The notes beneath the pieces are model-generated. The model was not told where the DNA came from. It saw only the letters and a program-made list of their open reading frames with translations, and made no database searches. This document shows, piece by piece, positions 9,257 to 17,288 of a DNA stretch of 64,000 nucleotides. This DNA is from Marinomonas posidonica IVIA-Po-181 (GTDB lineage Bacteria > Pseudomonadota > Gammaproteobacteria > Pseudomonadales > Marinomonadaceae), in assembly GCF_000214215.1 (NCBI RefSeq), contig NC_015559.1, forward strand, positions 2,095,001-2,159,000. Direction: 5' to 3'. Position numbers and translations under genes: made by a program. Numbering within the stretch: position 1 is the stretch's first letter; each line of letters opens with the position of its first letter.

Positions 9257-10039
9257 ATGTCAGCGCCAGAAAACAAAAGCGGAGGCTCGTCTCTTGATAA
9301 AGCACTTAGCCTATTGCAAGAAGTTTGCATGACACCTGTGCCACTGCGCTTTGCCGATTTGGTCGAAAAGACAGACCTACCTAAAGCCACCGCACACAGA
9401 ACCTTATCGTCGCTTGCCGACAAAGGTCTGGTCCGCTTTGATGACAATACTCAGCTGTACCATCCAGGCTATGGCTTATTGGAATTGGCACATCAGGCTT
9501 GGTCTAAAATTGACGTACGTGACATTGCCGCCGATCAAATGAAATCTATTTGGCGCGAAACGGGTGAAACCATTCACTTGGCAGTACTTGATCGCGGAGA
9601 AGTCATTTACATAGACAAACTAGAGAGTCAAAAAAGCCTGCGATTATTTTCTGCTGTTGGCAAAAAGGGCCCTGCCTATTGCACAGGTGTTGGCAAAGCC
9701 ATGATGGCTTTTTTAGATGAAGACAATCTTGCTCAGGCCATCAAAGAACAAAGCTTCGTTCAGCATACACGCCATACTCTACGTAATGAAAGTGAGCTAC
9801 GTATTGAACTGGCAAAAATACGTAAAAATCGAATTTCACTTGATTTAGAAGAACACGAAGAAGGCATACAGTGTGCCGCTTCCGTGATTCTGAATCACAA
9901 CAATGAACCCATCGCTGCGTTAAGCATTACGGCACCAAAGTTTCGCGTCGATGAGGAACGCTTTCAACACTTTCAAACATTGGTTAAAGACGCCTGTACG
10001 AAAGTATCCATTCGAATGGGGGCCATGGCCTCTAACTAG
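9257..10039 (+). CDS. IclR family transcriptional regulator
   Basis: A 260-residue IclR-type regulator: N-terminal winged helix-turn-helix (about residues 10-70, with ADLVEKTDLPKATAHRTLSS as the recognition region) and a C-terminal effector-binding domain with GVGKAMMAF and the late GIQCAASVI. It is divergent from the sugar operon and followed 17 bp later by the ABC ATPase gene, so it most likely controls galactoside use in response to a sugar acid or lactone. AAAGGAAACACA before the ATG gives a good Shine-Dalgarno. Effector unknown. Confidence 0.9.
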   Translation: MSAPENKSGGSSLDKALSLLQEVCMTPVPLRFADLVEKTDLPKATAHRTLSSLADKGLVRFDDNTQLYHPGYGLLELAHQAWSKIDVRDIAADQMKSIWRETGETIHLAVLDRGEVIYIDKLESQKSLRLFSAVGKKGPAYCTGVGKAMMAFLDEDNLAQAIKEQSFVQHTRHTLRNESELRIELAKIRKNRISLDLEEHEEGIQCAASVILNHNNEPIAALSITAPKFRVDEERFQHFQTLVKDACTKVSIRMGAMASN

Positions 10040-10056
10040 CATAGGAAAAGTCTATT

Positions 10057-11160
10057 ATGGCGACGATAAAACTAACAAACGTCATCAAACGATTTAATGA
10101 CATTGAAACCATCCACGGCGTCAACCTTGACCTAAAGGACGGTGAATTCGTGGTTTTTGTTGGCCCATCTGGTTGTGGCAAATCCACACTATTAAGATTG
10201 ATTGCAGGCCTTGAAGACATCACTGAAGGTTCGCTTGAAATCAACAAGGTCAACATGAATACTGTCGCTCCAGCGGATCGCGGCGTGGCCATGGTATTTC
10301 AGTCCTATGCACTCTACCCTCATATGACTGTCGAAGAGAACATGAGTTTCGGTCTACGCATGAATGGTGTTGCACCAGAAGAGATCAAACAGCAGGTGGC
10401 CAATGCGGCCAATATTCTTCAGTTAAATGAACTATTGAATCGCAAACCTAAACAGCTTTCTGGTGGCCAACGTCAGCGAGTGGCCATTGGTCGCGCCATC
10501 GTCCGCCAACCAGAAGTCTTCTTATTTGATGAGCCTCTATCAAATCTGGATGCAGAGTTACGGGTTGATATGCGGATTCAAATTGCACAACTGCACAATC
10601 GCCTAAAAGCCACGATGATTTATGTCACCCATGATCAAGTGGAAGCCATGACCCTGGCGGACAAAATCGTTGTCTTACGGGCCGGTAATGTTGAACAAGT
10701 TGGGTCACCATTAGAACTTTACCATAATCCAAGCAACGAATTTGTAGCGGGCTTTATCGGCTCACCTAAAATGAATTTTCTCGACGCGACGGTCATCAGC
10801 ATAAATAACGATAACCTTGCCACCATTCAAGTAGCAGCCCAAGAAATTGAATTAACAGTAGACCCAGCCAAAGTATCAGTAAACAGCAAGGTGAAACTCG
10901 GCGTTCGTCCAGAGCACATCAAAGAAGAGACGACTGATGCTGATTTTACCATCAACCTAGACATTGATGTGGCCGAACATCTAGGCGGTCTAACCTATCT
11001 CTACGGACATTATGATGAGCATAAGCTGACCATTGAAGTCAGTGGAGCCAACCTAACTCGAAACGGTGAGAACATCACAGTAGGTATTAAAAAAGAGGAT
11101 TGTTACCTGTTTAATACAGCAGGTGAATCCGTTATCCAGCGCCCTGTTCCAAAAAGATAA
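10057..11160 (+). CDS. Sugar ABC transporter ATP-binding protein (UgpC/MsmK type)
   Basis: A 367-residue CUT1 ATPase. Walker A GPSGCGKST is at residues 36-44, the signature LSGGQRQRVAIGRA near residue 134, Walker B VFLFDEPLSNLDAE near 155 and the switch His in VTHDQ. The C-terminal part beyond about residue 240 is the regulatory TOBE domain. It shares a transcript with the IclR gene and should power the two permeases on the other strand. ATPases of this group can serve several permease pairs, so exclusive pairing is not certain. Confidence 0.92.
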   Translation: MATIKLTNVIKRFNDIETIHGVNLDLKDGEFVVFVGPSGCGKSTLLRLIAGLEDITEGSLEINKVNMNTVAPADRGVAMVFQSYALYPHMTVEENMSFGLRMNGVAPEEIKQQVANAANILQLNELLNRKPKQLSGGQRQRVAIGRAIVRQPEVFLFDEPLSNLDAELRVDMRIQIAQLHNRLKATMIYVTHDQVEAMTLADKIVVLRAGNVEQVGSPLELYHNPSNEFVAGFIGSPKMNFLDATVISINNDNLATIQVAAQEIELTVDPAKVSVNSKVKLGVRPEHIKEETTDADFTINLDIDVAEHLGGLTYLYGHYDEHKLTIEVSGANLTRNGENITVGIKKEDCYLFNTAGESVIQRPVPKR

Positions 11161-11165
11161 GCAGT

Positions 11166-11334
11166 GGTTAAGGAAGGTGCGAACAAGTCTTCTTGCCTCA
11201 GCATGTGGATAAAAGCCTGTTATTCGAGGCGAGTGCTGAATGTGAATAGTTGGCCTATTGTCGAGGTGCTCAACAAAGAATACAGGCTTTTAGACCCTGC
11301 CGGCTTAGTAGACTTATTTGTACCTTCCTTAGCC
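11166..11334. repeat. Long nested inverted repeat, MITE-like element
   Basis: The outer arms 11166-11189 and 11311-11334 are inverted copies matching at 20 of 24 positions (GGTTAAGGAAGGTGCG... against the reverse complement of ...TACCTTCCTTAGCC). A second pair inside, 11210-11225 and 11278-11292, matches 15 bases with one extra T (TAAAAGCCTGTTATTC / GAATACAGGCTTTTA). There is no reading frame of note. It begins a few bases after the ATPase stop. The layout resembles a miniature transposable element or insertion sequence remnant; a structured RNA is the alternative. No clear target duplication was found. Confidence 0.55.
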
Positions 11335-11347
11335 TGATATAACAGAA

Positions 11348-11380
11348 AAGGCCACTTCCTTTTGAAAGTGGCCTTATTTA
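11348..11380. terminator. Bidirectional terminator between the ATPase gene and a convergent hydrolase gene
   Basis: A perfect 10-bp stem AAGGCCACTT / AAGTGGCCTT with an 8-base loop is followed by ATTTA on the plus strand and by TTCTG on the minus strand. It lies between convergent genes and could serve both. Confidence 0.75.
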
Positions 11381-11407
11381 TAACACCTTGCAATAAAACG
11401 CCATGAC

Positions 11408-12109
11408 TCAGTGTAATTCCGCCAAGAAGTTCATTAAATAAGAGAAGCCACGCTGTGCCACTAATGGATTGTACAGACTGCTCTGATCAGGGTTGTTGGC
11501 ACTTGGCAACATAAAGGAATGCACTGTATTACCAAAGTCAAAAAACTGAAAATCAATGCCCAAACTTGACCAATATTGTTTGGCAGACTGAGCGTCTTCA
11601 TCGCTCACCAAAGGATCTTGATAACCATTCATAATCATCAGCTTTACCTTCTGGTTAGCTTGTTCAGGAGATTGCGCACGATAGAAGGACATCACCCCAT
11701 GAAAGCTTGCCGCCCCAAGGGTTTCTGTAAAATGCAATCCCGCTTCCAAGGCTAATCGCCCACCCAAACAAAAGCCAATATGGACAACAGCGGAATCCCC
11801 TTGCCGCGCTTGTTGAGTCAGCTCCTGCTGTAGCGCATGCAACGACTCAGCATCCGCCAACAATGCCCCCATTTTTGCTCGTTTATCCGGAAAGTCTTGT
11901 GGATTTTGCCCATGACCATATAAATCAATTGCTGTCACCGCGTAACCCTGCTCCGCTAGACGATCTGCAAACTGTTTCTCAAAGTCACTTAAACCAGAAA
12001 AAGTAGGCCATATCATAATTTGCAAGGGACTCAGTGAAGCCGCCTTATTCTTTTGATAGTGATGTCGCTCGATATTATGCTTAAACAAAGAATCAAAATT
12101 TTGGCTCAT
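11408..12109 (-). CDS. Dienelactone hydrolase family protein
   Basis: An alpha/beta hydrolase of about 233 residues. The nucleophile motif HIGFCLGGRLALEAG contains the Cys of dienelactone hydrolases in place of serine; a downstream Asp (GYQDPLVSDED) and His (NTVHSFMLP) complete a catalytic triad. The family hydrolyses dienelactone or unknown esters and lactones. GAGGTGA precedes two adjacent ATGs (12112 and 12109); the second is at the better distance and was chosen. The gene stands alone, convergent to the ABC ATPase gene. The physiological substrate cannot be inferred. Confidence 0.82.
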   Translation of the reverse strand: MSQNFDSLFKHNIERHHYQKNKAASLSPLQIMIWPTFSGLSDFEKQFADRLAEQGYAVTAIDLYGHGQNPQDFPDKRAKMGALLADAESLHALQQELTQQARQGDSAVVHIGFCLGGRLALEAGLHFTETLGAASFHGVMSFYRAQSPEQANQKVKLMIMNGYQDPLVSDEDAQSAKQYWSSLGIDFQFFDFGNTVHSFMLPSANNPDQSSLYNPLVAQRGFSYLMNFLAELH

Positions 12110-12234
12110 CATTCACCTCGGTACTCTATCTTAAAATAATTATTTTTCAGTCTAACGTTGAACTTTTCGATAGTGCAATTCATTAGCACATCTTCCCTTT
12201 TATCACCTTATTTAGGATTGCATCACTGCAAACA

Positions 12235-12272
12235 AAAAAGCCGACATGATCTTTCATCATGTCGGCTTTTTA
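12235..12272 (-). terminator. Terminator after htpG
   Basis: A perfect stem of about 16 bp (AAAAAGCCGACATGAT paired with ATCATGTCGGCTTTTT) with a 6-base loop lies 14 bases past the htpG stop. On the minus strand the GC-rich stem runs into a T tract. Confidence 0.9.
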
Positions 12273-12285
12273 GCACTTCTGAAGA

Positions 12286-14214
12286 TTACTGACTTAATTG
12301 CACAATCAATTTGTTCATGCGGGATACAAAAGTCGCTGGATCTTCTAGCTGACCACCTTCTGATAAGGTCGCTTGCTCAAACAACAACCAAGCCATATCA
12401 GAAAAACGCTCTTCGTCTGATTCAGCGTCCATTTTCACCACAATTGGGTGATCTGGATTCACCTCTAGAGACGGTTTTGAGTCAGGAAGCGATTGACCTG
12501 CCTGCTCTAACAAACGACGCATCTGCAGACCCATGTCGTGCTCGCCGACAACCAAACAAGCAGGTGAGTTAGTCAAACGGTCGGTTGAGTTTACGCCGGC
12601 TACCTTCTCTTCTAGTACCGCTTTCATGCGATCTAGTAGCGGTTTCATCTGCTCAGCTTTTTCTTCTTTCTCTTTCTTCGCTGCTTCGTTATCTTCTTCC
12701 GCTAAGTCCAACTTACCTTTGGTCACGTCTTGGAAAGATTTACCTTCAAACTCTTGCAGAGAAGACATCATCCATTCATCAATACGATCACTTAGCAGTA
12801 GAACCTCAAAACCTTTCTTACGAAGAATCTCAAGATGCGGGCTGTTTTTCGCCGTATTGTGATTCTCAGCATAGATGTAATAAATCTTATCCTGACCTTC
12901 ACTCATACGGGATACGTAGTCAGCCAAAGACACGGTTTGATCAGCGCTGTCTGTTTCAGTTGAACTGAAACGCAACAAGGCCGCAATTTTATCCTTGTTG
13001 CCCATATCATCTGCAGGGCCTTCTTTTAACACATTGCCGAATTCATTCCAGAAAGACTGGTATGTTTCAGGATCATTTTTCGCCATTTTTGACAACATGT
13101 CTAACACACGCTTGGTCAAAGCGGAGCGCATTGAATCCACCGCACTGTCATTCTGTAGAATCTCACGAGACACATTCAAAGACAGATCGTTGGAGTCAAC
13201 CACACCTTTCACAAAACGCATGTAAGGCGGTAGGAAAGCTTCTGCCTCATCCATGATAAAGACACGCTGTACATACAGTTTCAAACCACGCTGCATGTCA
13301 CGGTTCCATAAGTCATAAGGCGCTTTGGAAGGAATGTATAGCAAGCTGGTGTATTCCAACTTACCTTCAACCTTATTATGCGACCATTTCAATGGCTCTT
13401 GGAAGTCGTGTGAAATGTGCTTATAAAACTCTTTATACTCTTCGTCTTTTACGTCATTACGAGCACGGGTCCATAAAGCTTTAGCTGAGTTTACCGCCTC
13501 AAATTCAGGCGTTGTATTTTCTGCAACCGGTTTTGGATTGCCTTCCTCATCAAACTCTGGGTATACCACCTTTTCCATTTCCACTGGAATGGAAATATGA
13601 TCAGAATACTTAGTCACCAAAGTACGTAAACGATAGTTATCAGCAAATTCTTTCTCATCGGCTTTGAGATGAAGTGTAATACGTGTACCGCGAGTGGCTT
13701 TCTCGACATTCTCAATAGTGAATTCACCTGAACCATCAGAAATCCAACGAACAGCGTCGCCTTCTGCAGCACCAGCACGACGAGTTTCAACAGTTACCTT
13801 ATCGGCCACAATAAAGGCAGAGTAAAAACCCACACCAAATTGGCCAATTAATTGGCTGTCTTTTTTCTGATCACCACTTAACTGCTCAAGAAAAGCAGAC
13901 GTACCAGACTTTGCGATGGTACCAAGGTTTGTAATGGCTTCTTCACGAGACATACCAACGCCATTATCATCAATAATGACCGTGCCCGCGTCTTTATCAA
14001 ACTCAACACGGACGCGTAAATTTGGGTCATCAGACAAGAGATCAGCGTTCGCGACAGACTCAAAACGTAGCTTATCTACCGCATCAGACGCATTGGAAAT
14101 AAGTTCACGCAGAAAAATTTCTTTGTTTGAGTACAAAGAATGGATCATCAAATGAAGTAGTTGCTTTACTTCCGTCTGAAACCCTAACGTTTCTTTTTGA
14201 GTATCAGTTGCCAT
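12286..14214 (-). CDS. htpG: Molecular chaperone HtpG (Hsp90)
   Basis: A full-length bacterial Hsp90 of 642 residues. The N-terminal GHKL ATPase domain carries [33 protein letters not shown] and [11 protein letters not shown]; the middle domain holds NVSREILQ and the C-terminal dimerisation domain is complete. It is an ATP-driven cytoplasmic chaperone of heat-shock and client folding. The gene is monocistronic: terminators lie on both sides. A 22-bp palindrome lies 27 bp before its start. No clear sigma-32 promoter was recognised. Confidence 0.97.
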   Translation of the reverse strand: MATDTQKETLGFQTEVKQLLHLMIHSLYSNKEIFLRELISNASDAVDKLRFESVANADLLSDDPNLRVRVEFDKDAGTVIIDDNGVGMSREEAITNLGTIAKSGTSAFLEQLSGDQKKDSQLIGQFGVGFYSAFIVADKVTVETRRAGAAEGDAVRWISDGSGEFTIENVEKATRGTRITLHLKADEKEFADNYRLRTLVTKYSDHISIPVEMEKVVYPEFDEEGNPKPVAENTTPEFEAVNSAKALWTRARNDVKDEEYKEFYKHISHDFQEPLKWSHNKVEGKLEYTSLLYIPSKAPYDLWNRDMQRGLKLYVQRVFIMDEAEAFLPPYMRFVKGVVDSNDLSLNVSREILQNDSAVDSMRSALTKRVLDMLSKMAKNDPETYQSFWNEFGNVLKEGPADDMGNKDKIAALLRFSSTETDSADQTVSLADYVSRMSEGQDKIYYIYAENHNTAKNSPHLEILRKKGFEVLLLSDRIDEWMMSSLQEFEGKSFQDVTKGKLDLAEEDNEAAKKEKEEKAEQMKPLLDRMKAVLEEKVAGVNSTDRLTNSPACLVVGEHDMGLQMRRLLEQAGQSLPDSKPSLEVNPDHPIVVKMDAESDEERFSDMAWLLFEQATLSEGGQLEDPATFVSRMNKLIVQLSQ

Positions 14215-14240
14215 GTTATTACTTGCTCCTATTTGAATGA

Positions 14241-14262
14241 ACCTTTGGTTCTAACCAAAGGT
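14241..14262. promoter_or_regulatory. Perfect palindrome upstream of htpG
   Basis: ACCTTTGGTT (14241-14250) and AACCAAAGGT (14253-14262) form a perfect 10-bp inverted repeat with two bases between them, ending 27 bp before the htpG ATG. It could be an operator or, if transcribed, a hairpin just before the Shine-Dalgarno AGGAGC. No U tract follows, so it is not a terminator. Confidence 0.55.
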
Positions 14263-14292
14263 GTAACACTTTTCACATGTGCAACATAGATA

Positions 14293-14321
14293 AAGCCTCT
14301 TGAACGGATTTCAAGAGGCTT
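14293..14321 (-). terminator. Terminator after the O-methyltransferase gene
   Basis: An 11-bp perfect stem AAGCCTCTTGA / TCAAGAGGCTT with a 7-base loop lies 60 bases past the methyltransferase stop and upstream of htpG. The T tract is short on the minus strand, so efficiency is uncertain. Confidence 0.6.
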
Positions 14322-14379
14322 ATATACAATTTTTTTGTGGAAATTCAGATTGATAGGATTTGCTAAATTGAAAAAGACA

Positions 14380-15081
14380 CTACTTTAATCGCACAATGGT
14401 TAAACCATCGCCAATCGGCAGCTGGGACAAGGTCACATCTGGGTCAGAATGAATGGTGTCGTTTAATTTTCGAACGATATTGGTGTCTTTATCGTCAAAG
14501 TCATCATCCGCGACATTCCCCCACCACAAGGTATTGTCAATCAACATACAGGCACCTGGCTTTAGCAGCTGCTTCGCCAATTGATAATAATTTAACAAGT
14601 TTGCTTTATCAGCATCAATGAAGATAAAGTCATAACTTTGCGCTTCTTTCTCAACCTTTTGTTCCATCACAGACAAGGCATCCGCACATTGAGTTAGAAC
14701 ACTGGCTTTAACATCAGCTTGTGCCAAATACTTATTTGCAATATCCAACCACATTTGTTTTTTATCAACTGCAAGCATACTAGCCTGCTCACCCAAAGCT
14801 CGCGCAATGGAAATAGTGCTGTAGCCAGTAAAAACCCCTATTTCCAAGACTTTTTGAGGGTTCAACAAAGACACCAGCATGGTCAAAAACTGGCCAACCT
14901 CTGGAGACAACGCCATGCGCGCCATATGATACTGCGCCGTCTCGCGACGTAAATCTTCTAGCACTTGCGGTTCACGTACGGAGTGATCAATCAGGTAATC
15001 ATACAGTCTATCATCCACTTTCACTGTACGATTCACTGGACGATTTTCGGCTGAAACGGGTTTCGGAAAATTAGGTAGCAT
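14380..15081 (-). CDS. Class I SAM-dependent O-methyltransferase
   Basis: A 233-residue protein of the bacterial catechol/caffeoyl-CoA O-methyltransferase family (COMT type). Motif I VLEIGVFTGYSTISIARAL lies near residue 90, the acidic FIFIDADKANLLNYY near residue 150, and MLIDNTLWWGNV near 180; these bind SAM and a divalent metal. The substrate is unknown. Its start lies inside the last 11 bases of the DUF599 gene, so both are probably translated together. No strong Shine-Dalgarno is visible before the chosen ATG. Confidence 0.87.
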   Translation of the reverse strand: MLPNFPKPVSAENRPVNRTVKVDDRLYDYLIDHSVREPQVLEDLRRETAQYHMARMALSPEVGQFLTMLVSLLNPQKVLEIGVFTGYSTISIARALGEQASMLAVDKKQMWLDIANKYLAQADVKASVLTQCADALSVMEQKVEKEAQSYDFIFIDADKANLLNYYQLAKQLLKPGACMLIDNTLWWGNVADDDFDDKDTNIVRKLNDTIHSDPDVTLSQLPIGDGLTIVRLK

Positions 15082-15802
15082 TTGAATTCATCACCAATCC
15101 ACGACTGAGCGTTTTAAACGTTTTTGAACGAAATTCTCGACGATACAATACCGCCACTACCATCACACTGGCCGCCATACAAAAATAAGGCCCTAAAAAC
15201 CAACCACAAAATGCCATGGCAAAATAATAAGCTCTTAACCCATAGTTAAATTGGTTCGCCGCCAAACTGCAAATTTGCGCCATGTGTCTTGCATACAACT
15301 CTCGTTCACTGTCCTCAATACCTCGCTCCGTTGCAAGAGGTGCACTACCGACCAGAACGGAACAAAAATTATACTGACGAACAGACCATGTGAAGGTAAA
15401 AAAAGCATAGGAGAAAATCACCACTAACACGATAATTTTTAACTCCCACTCTTGTTGGCTCATAGGGGCCAACAAATAGAAGTCAGAGATGATTCCCAAG
15501 GCCTTTTCAGAATAATTAAACGCCGTAAACAAGCCTGCGATGATCAACAAGCTACTGGAAGCAAAAAACAAACTACTGCGTTCAAGGTTTGCCATCACTG
15601 AAGCATCGGCAATGCGATTATCTCGCCTTAACAAACGCGACATCCATGCCAAACGAAATTGATGTAACACACTCACCAAACAAGCACGACGTTTAGAGTT
15701 GTATTGCGCGTATAAGGCATACCCCCACCAACAAGCAAAAAAAACAAACAAAGTGGTAAGATCAAGTGGGTTTATTAACAAGGCAACTGAACGGCTATCC
15801 AT
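15071..15802 (-). CDS. DUF599 family membrane protein
   Basis: A 243-residue protein with about four hydrophobic helices (around residues 8-28, 75-95, 120-140 and 195-225). The layout, including the N-terminal LDLTTLFVFFACWWGYALYA and a central FSYAFFTFTWSVRQYNF, fits the DUF599 family. Function unknown. It precedes and overlaps the O-methyltransferase gene by 11 bp, so the pair is likely one operon. Start ATG at 15802 has only a weak ribosome site. Confidence 0.75.
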   Translation of the reverse strand: MDSRSVALLINPLDLTTLFVFFACWWGYALYAQYNSKRRACLVSVLHQFRLAWMSRLLRRDNRIADASVMANLERSSLFFASSSLLIIAGLFTAFNYSEKALGIISDFYLLAPMSQQEWELKIIVLVVIFSYAFFTFTWSVRQYNFCSVLVGSAPLATERGIEDSERELYARHMAQICSLAANQFNYGLRAYYFAMAFCGWFLGPYFCMAASVMVVAVLYRREFRSKTFKTLSRGLVMNSNAT

Positions 15803-15937
15803 ATAATAAGGCTCAACTATAACAATGGCTTAAGTTAGTGTAATTAGAGCATTTTTATCGCTTCCTGTGTAAATTTATAGTCGATATAAATTCACCTTAT
15901 TGATGAGCGTATTTGCAAACAAAGCCTCCTTAAAAAC

Positions 15938-15965
15938 TTGCATCCGTTAAAAATATCGGTAATAT
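15938..15965 (+). promoter_or_regulatory. Promoter of tRNA-Leu
   Basis: TTGCAT (15938-15943) and TAATAT (15960-15965) are 16 bases apart, placing the transcription start about 15 bases before the mature tRNA 5' end. Confidence 0.6.
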
Positions 15966-15986
15966 GCCAGGCTCTCTACACGGCAT

Positions 15987-16071
15987 GCGGATGTGGTGGA
16001 ATTGGTAGACACGCTGGATTTAGGTTCCAGTGCTTCACGGCGTGAGAGTTCGAGTCTCTCCATCCGCACCA
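15987..16071 (+). tRNA. tRNA-Leu (anticodon UAG)
   Basis: An 85-nt class II tRNA with encoded CCA. Acceptor arms GCGGATG and CATCCGC pair, the D loop contains ATTGGTAGA, and the anticodon stem CTGGA/TCCAG encloses the loop TTTAGGT, giving anticodon TAG (reads CUN, mainly CUA). A long variable arm GTGCTTCACGGCGT and the T loop GTTCGAGTC follow. The sequence is very like the E. coli UAG leucine isoacceptor. Confidence 0.97.
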
Positions 16072-16107
16072 TCTTAGTAATATTTTTCGCTTTCAATACA
16101 GACACAA

Positions 16108-16150
16108 AAAAACCGAACCCATCACTGAATTCGGCTTTGTTTTTTTTTGC
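16108..16150. terminator. Terminator between tRNA-Leu and pyrC
   Basis: CCGAA (16113-16117) and TTCGG form a short stem extended by A-T pairs with one mismatch, followed by a run of nine Ts on the plus strand and by seven Ts on the minus strand. It can serve the tRNA and the convergent pyrC gene. Confidence 0.7.
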
Positions 16151-16162
16151 ATTATCTGGCGC

Positions 16163-17197
16163 TTAGGCTTTTAGCTTCCAAGATACCTCTCGACCGGAAA
16201 AGAAAGGCACAATAGGCTCACCGTTTGCCAAGTTAATGCTATCCGGCACTTGCCACTCTTCTTTGACTAACGTCACTGTGTCTGTGTTACGTGGTAGACC
16301 GTAAAAGTCTGGACCATGTAGGCTAGCAAAACCTTCTAGCTTATCTAAGGCATCTAGCTCTTCAAACACTTGAGTGTAAAGCTCCAATGCAGACCAAGCA
16401 CTGTAACAGCCCGCACAGCCACAGGCATTTTCCTTTTTATGACGAGCATGTGGCGCAGAATCGGTTCCGAGGAAGAAGCGGTTTGAACCAGACGCCACGA
16501 CTTGACGCAAGGCTTCTTGGTGCGAAGAACGCTTAAGAACAGGTAAGCAGTAATTATGCGGACGAACACCACCCACTAACATATCATTTCGATTCATCAT
16601 TAAGTGCTGCGGTGTAATGGTTGCCGCAACGCCTTCGCGAGCAGAAAGCACAAAATCAGACGCATCCTTTGTGGTAATGTGTTCAAACACCACTTTTAGA
16701 TTAGGTACACTCTCGACAATTTTTGTCATATGCTGGTCGATAAATTCTTTTTCACGATCAAATATATCAACATGGTTATGCGTCACTTCACCGTGAATCA
16801 ATAGCAACATATCATTTTCAGCTAAAGCTTCGAAAATTGGATAACGCGACTCAACAGACGTCACCCCCGAATCCGAGTTAGTCGTCGCGCCTGCCGGATA
16901 CATTTTTACTGCCACGACACCCGCTTGCTTAGCCGCTTTGATGTCTTCTACACTGGTTTTATCAGTGAGATACAAGGTCATCAGCGGCATAAAATCACTG
17001 CCTTGTGGTCGAGCGGATAGGATACGCTCTTTATAGCTCAGAGCCATGTCCGCATTCATTACAGGCGGCACCAAGTTCGGCATCACAATCGCTCTTGAAA
17101 AACAACGCGCTGTCGCTGGCACCGTTTCCAACAACATATCATCATCACGAAAATGTAAGTGCCAATCGTCTGGCTTTATTATGGTAATTTCGTTCAT
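16163..17197 (-). CDS. pyrC: Dihydroorotase
   Basis: A 344-residue class II dihydroorotase, matching the family's usual length of about 345. The zinc-binding DDWHLHFRDD is at the N-terminus, VVAVKMYPAG contains the carboxylated lysine, and later IHGEVT, EHITT and FLGTDSAPH supply the other ligands. It cyclises carbamoyl aspartate to dihydroorotate in pyrimidine synthesis. An upstream in-frame extension of 19 residues was rejected, because AAGGGC precedes the ATG at 17197 and the homologous start is MNEITI. It stands as a single gene between terminators. Confidence 0.95.
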   Translation of the reverse strand: MNEITIIKPDDWHLHFRDDDMLLETVPATARCFSRAIVMPNLVPPVMNADMALSYKERILSARPQGSDFMPLMTLYLTDKTSVEDIKAAKQAGVVAVKMYPAGATTNSDSGVTSVESRYPIFEALAENDMLLLIHGEVTHNHVDIFDREKEFIDQHMTKIVESVPNLKVVFEHITTKDASDFVLSAREGVAATITPQHLMMNRNDMLVGGVRPHNYCLPVLKRSSHQEALRQVVASGSNRFFLGTDSAPHARHKKENACGCAGCYSAWSALELYTQVFEELDALDKLEGFASLHGPDFYGLPRNTDTVTLVKEEWQVPDSINLANGEPIVPFFSGREVSWKLKA

Positions 17198-17252
17198 CTT
17201 CAGCCCTTTAAGATAAATAAAAAAATACACTGTAAAAGTGTCTTGCCTAGCC

Positions 17253-17283
17253 AAAAAAAAGCCGCTTATTAGCGGCTTTTTTT
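17253..17283 (-). terminator. Terminator after the RNA helicase gene
   Basis: AAAAAGCCGCT and AGCGGCTTTTT form a stem of about 13 bp with a 3-4 base loop, ending in eight Ts on the minus strand, 6 bases past the helicase stop. Confidence 0.88.
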
Positions 17284-17288
17284 AATAC

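Noticed and set aside
12246-13256. Plus-strand open frames opposite htpG
   Set aside because: Antisense shadows of a full-length, well-conserved htpG.
15987-16071. tRNA-Leu as a possible integration site of a mobile island
   Set aside because: No integrase, direct repeat of the tRNA 3' end or unusual gene content on either side.
17198-17254. Longer pyrC start
   Set aside because: The extension is hydrophobic, unlike the family, and the inner ATG has a ribosome site and matches known starts.
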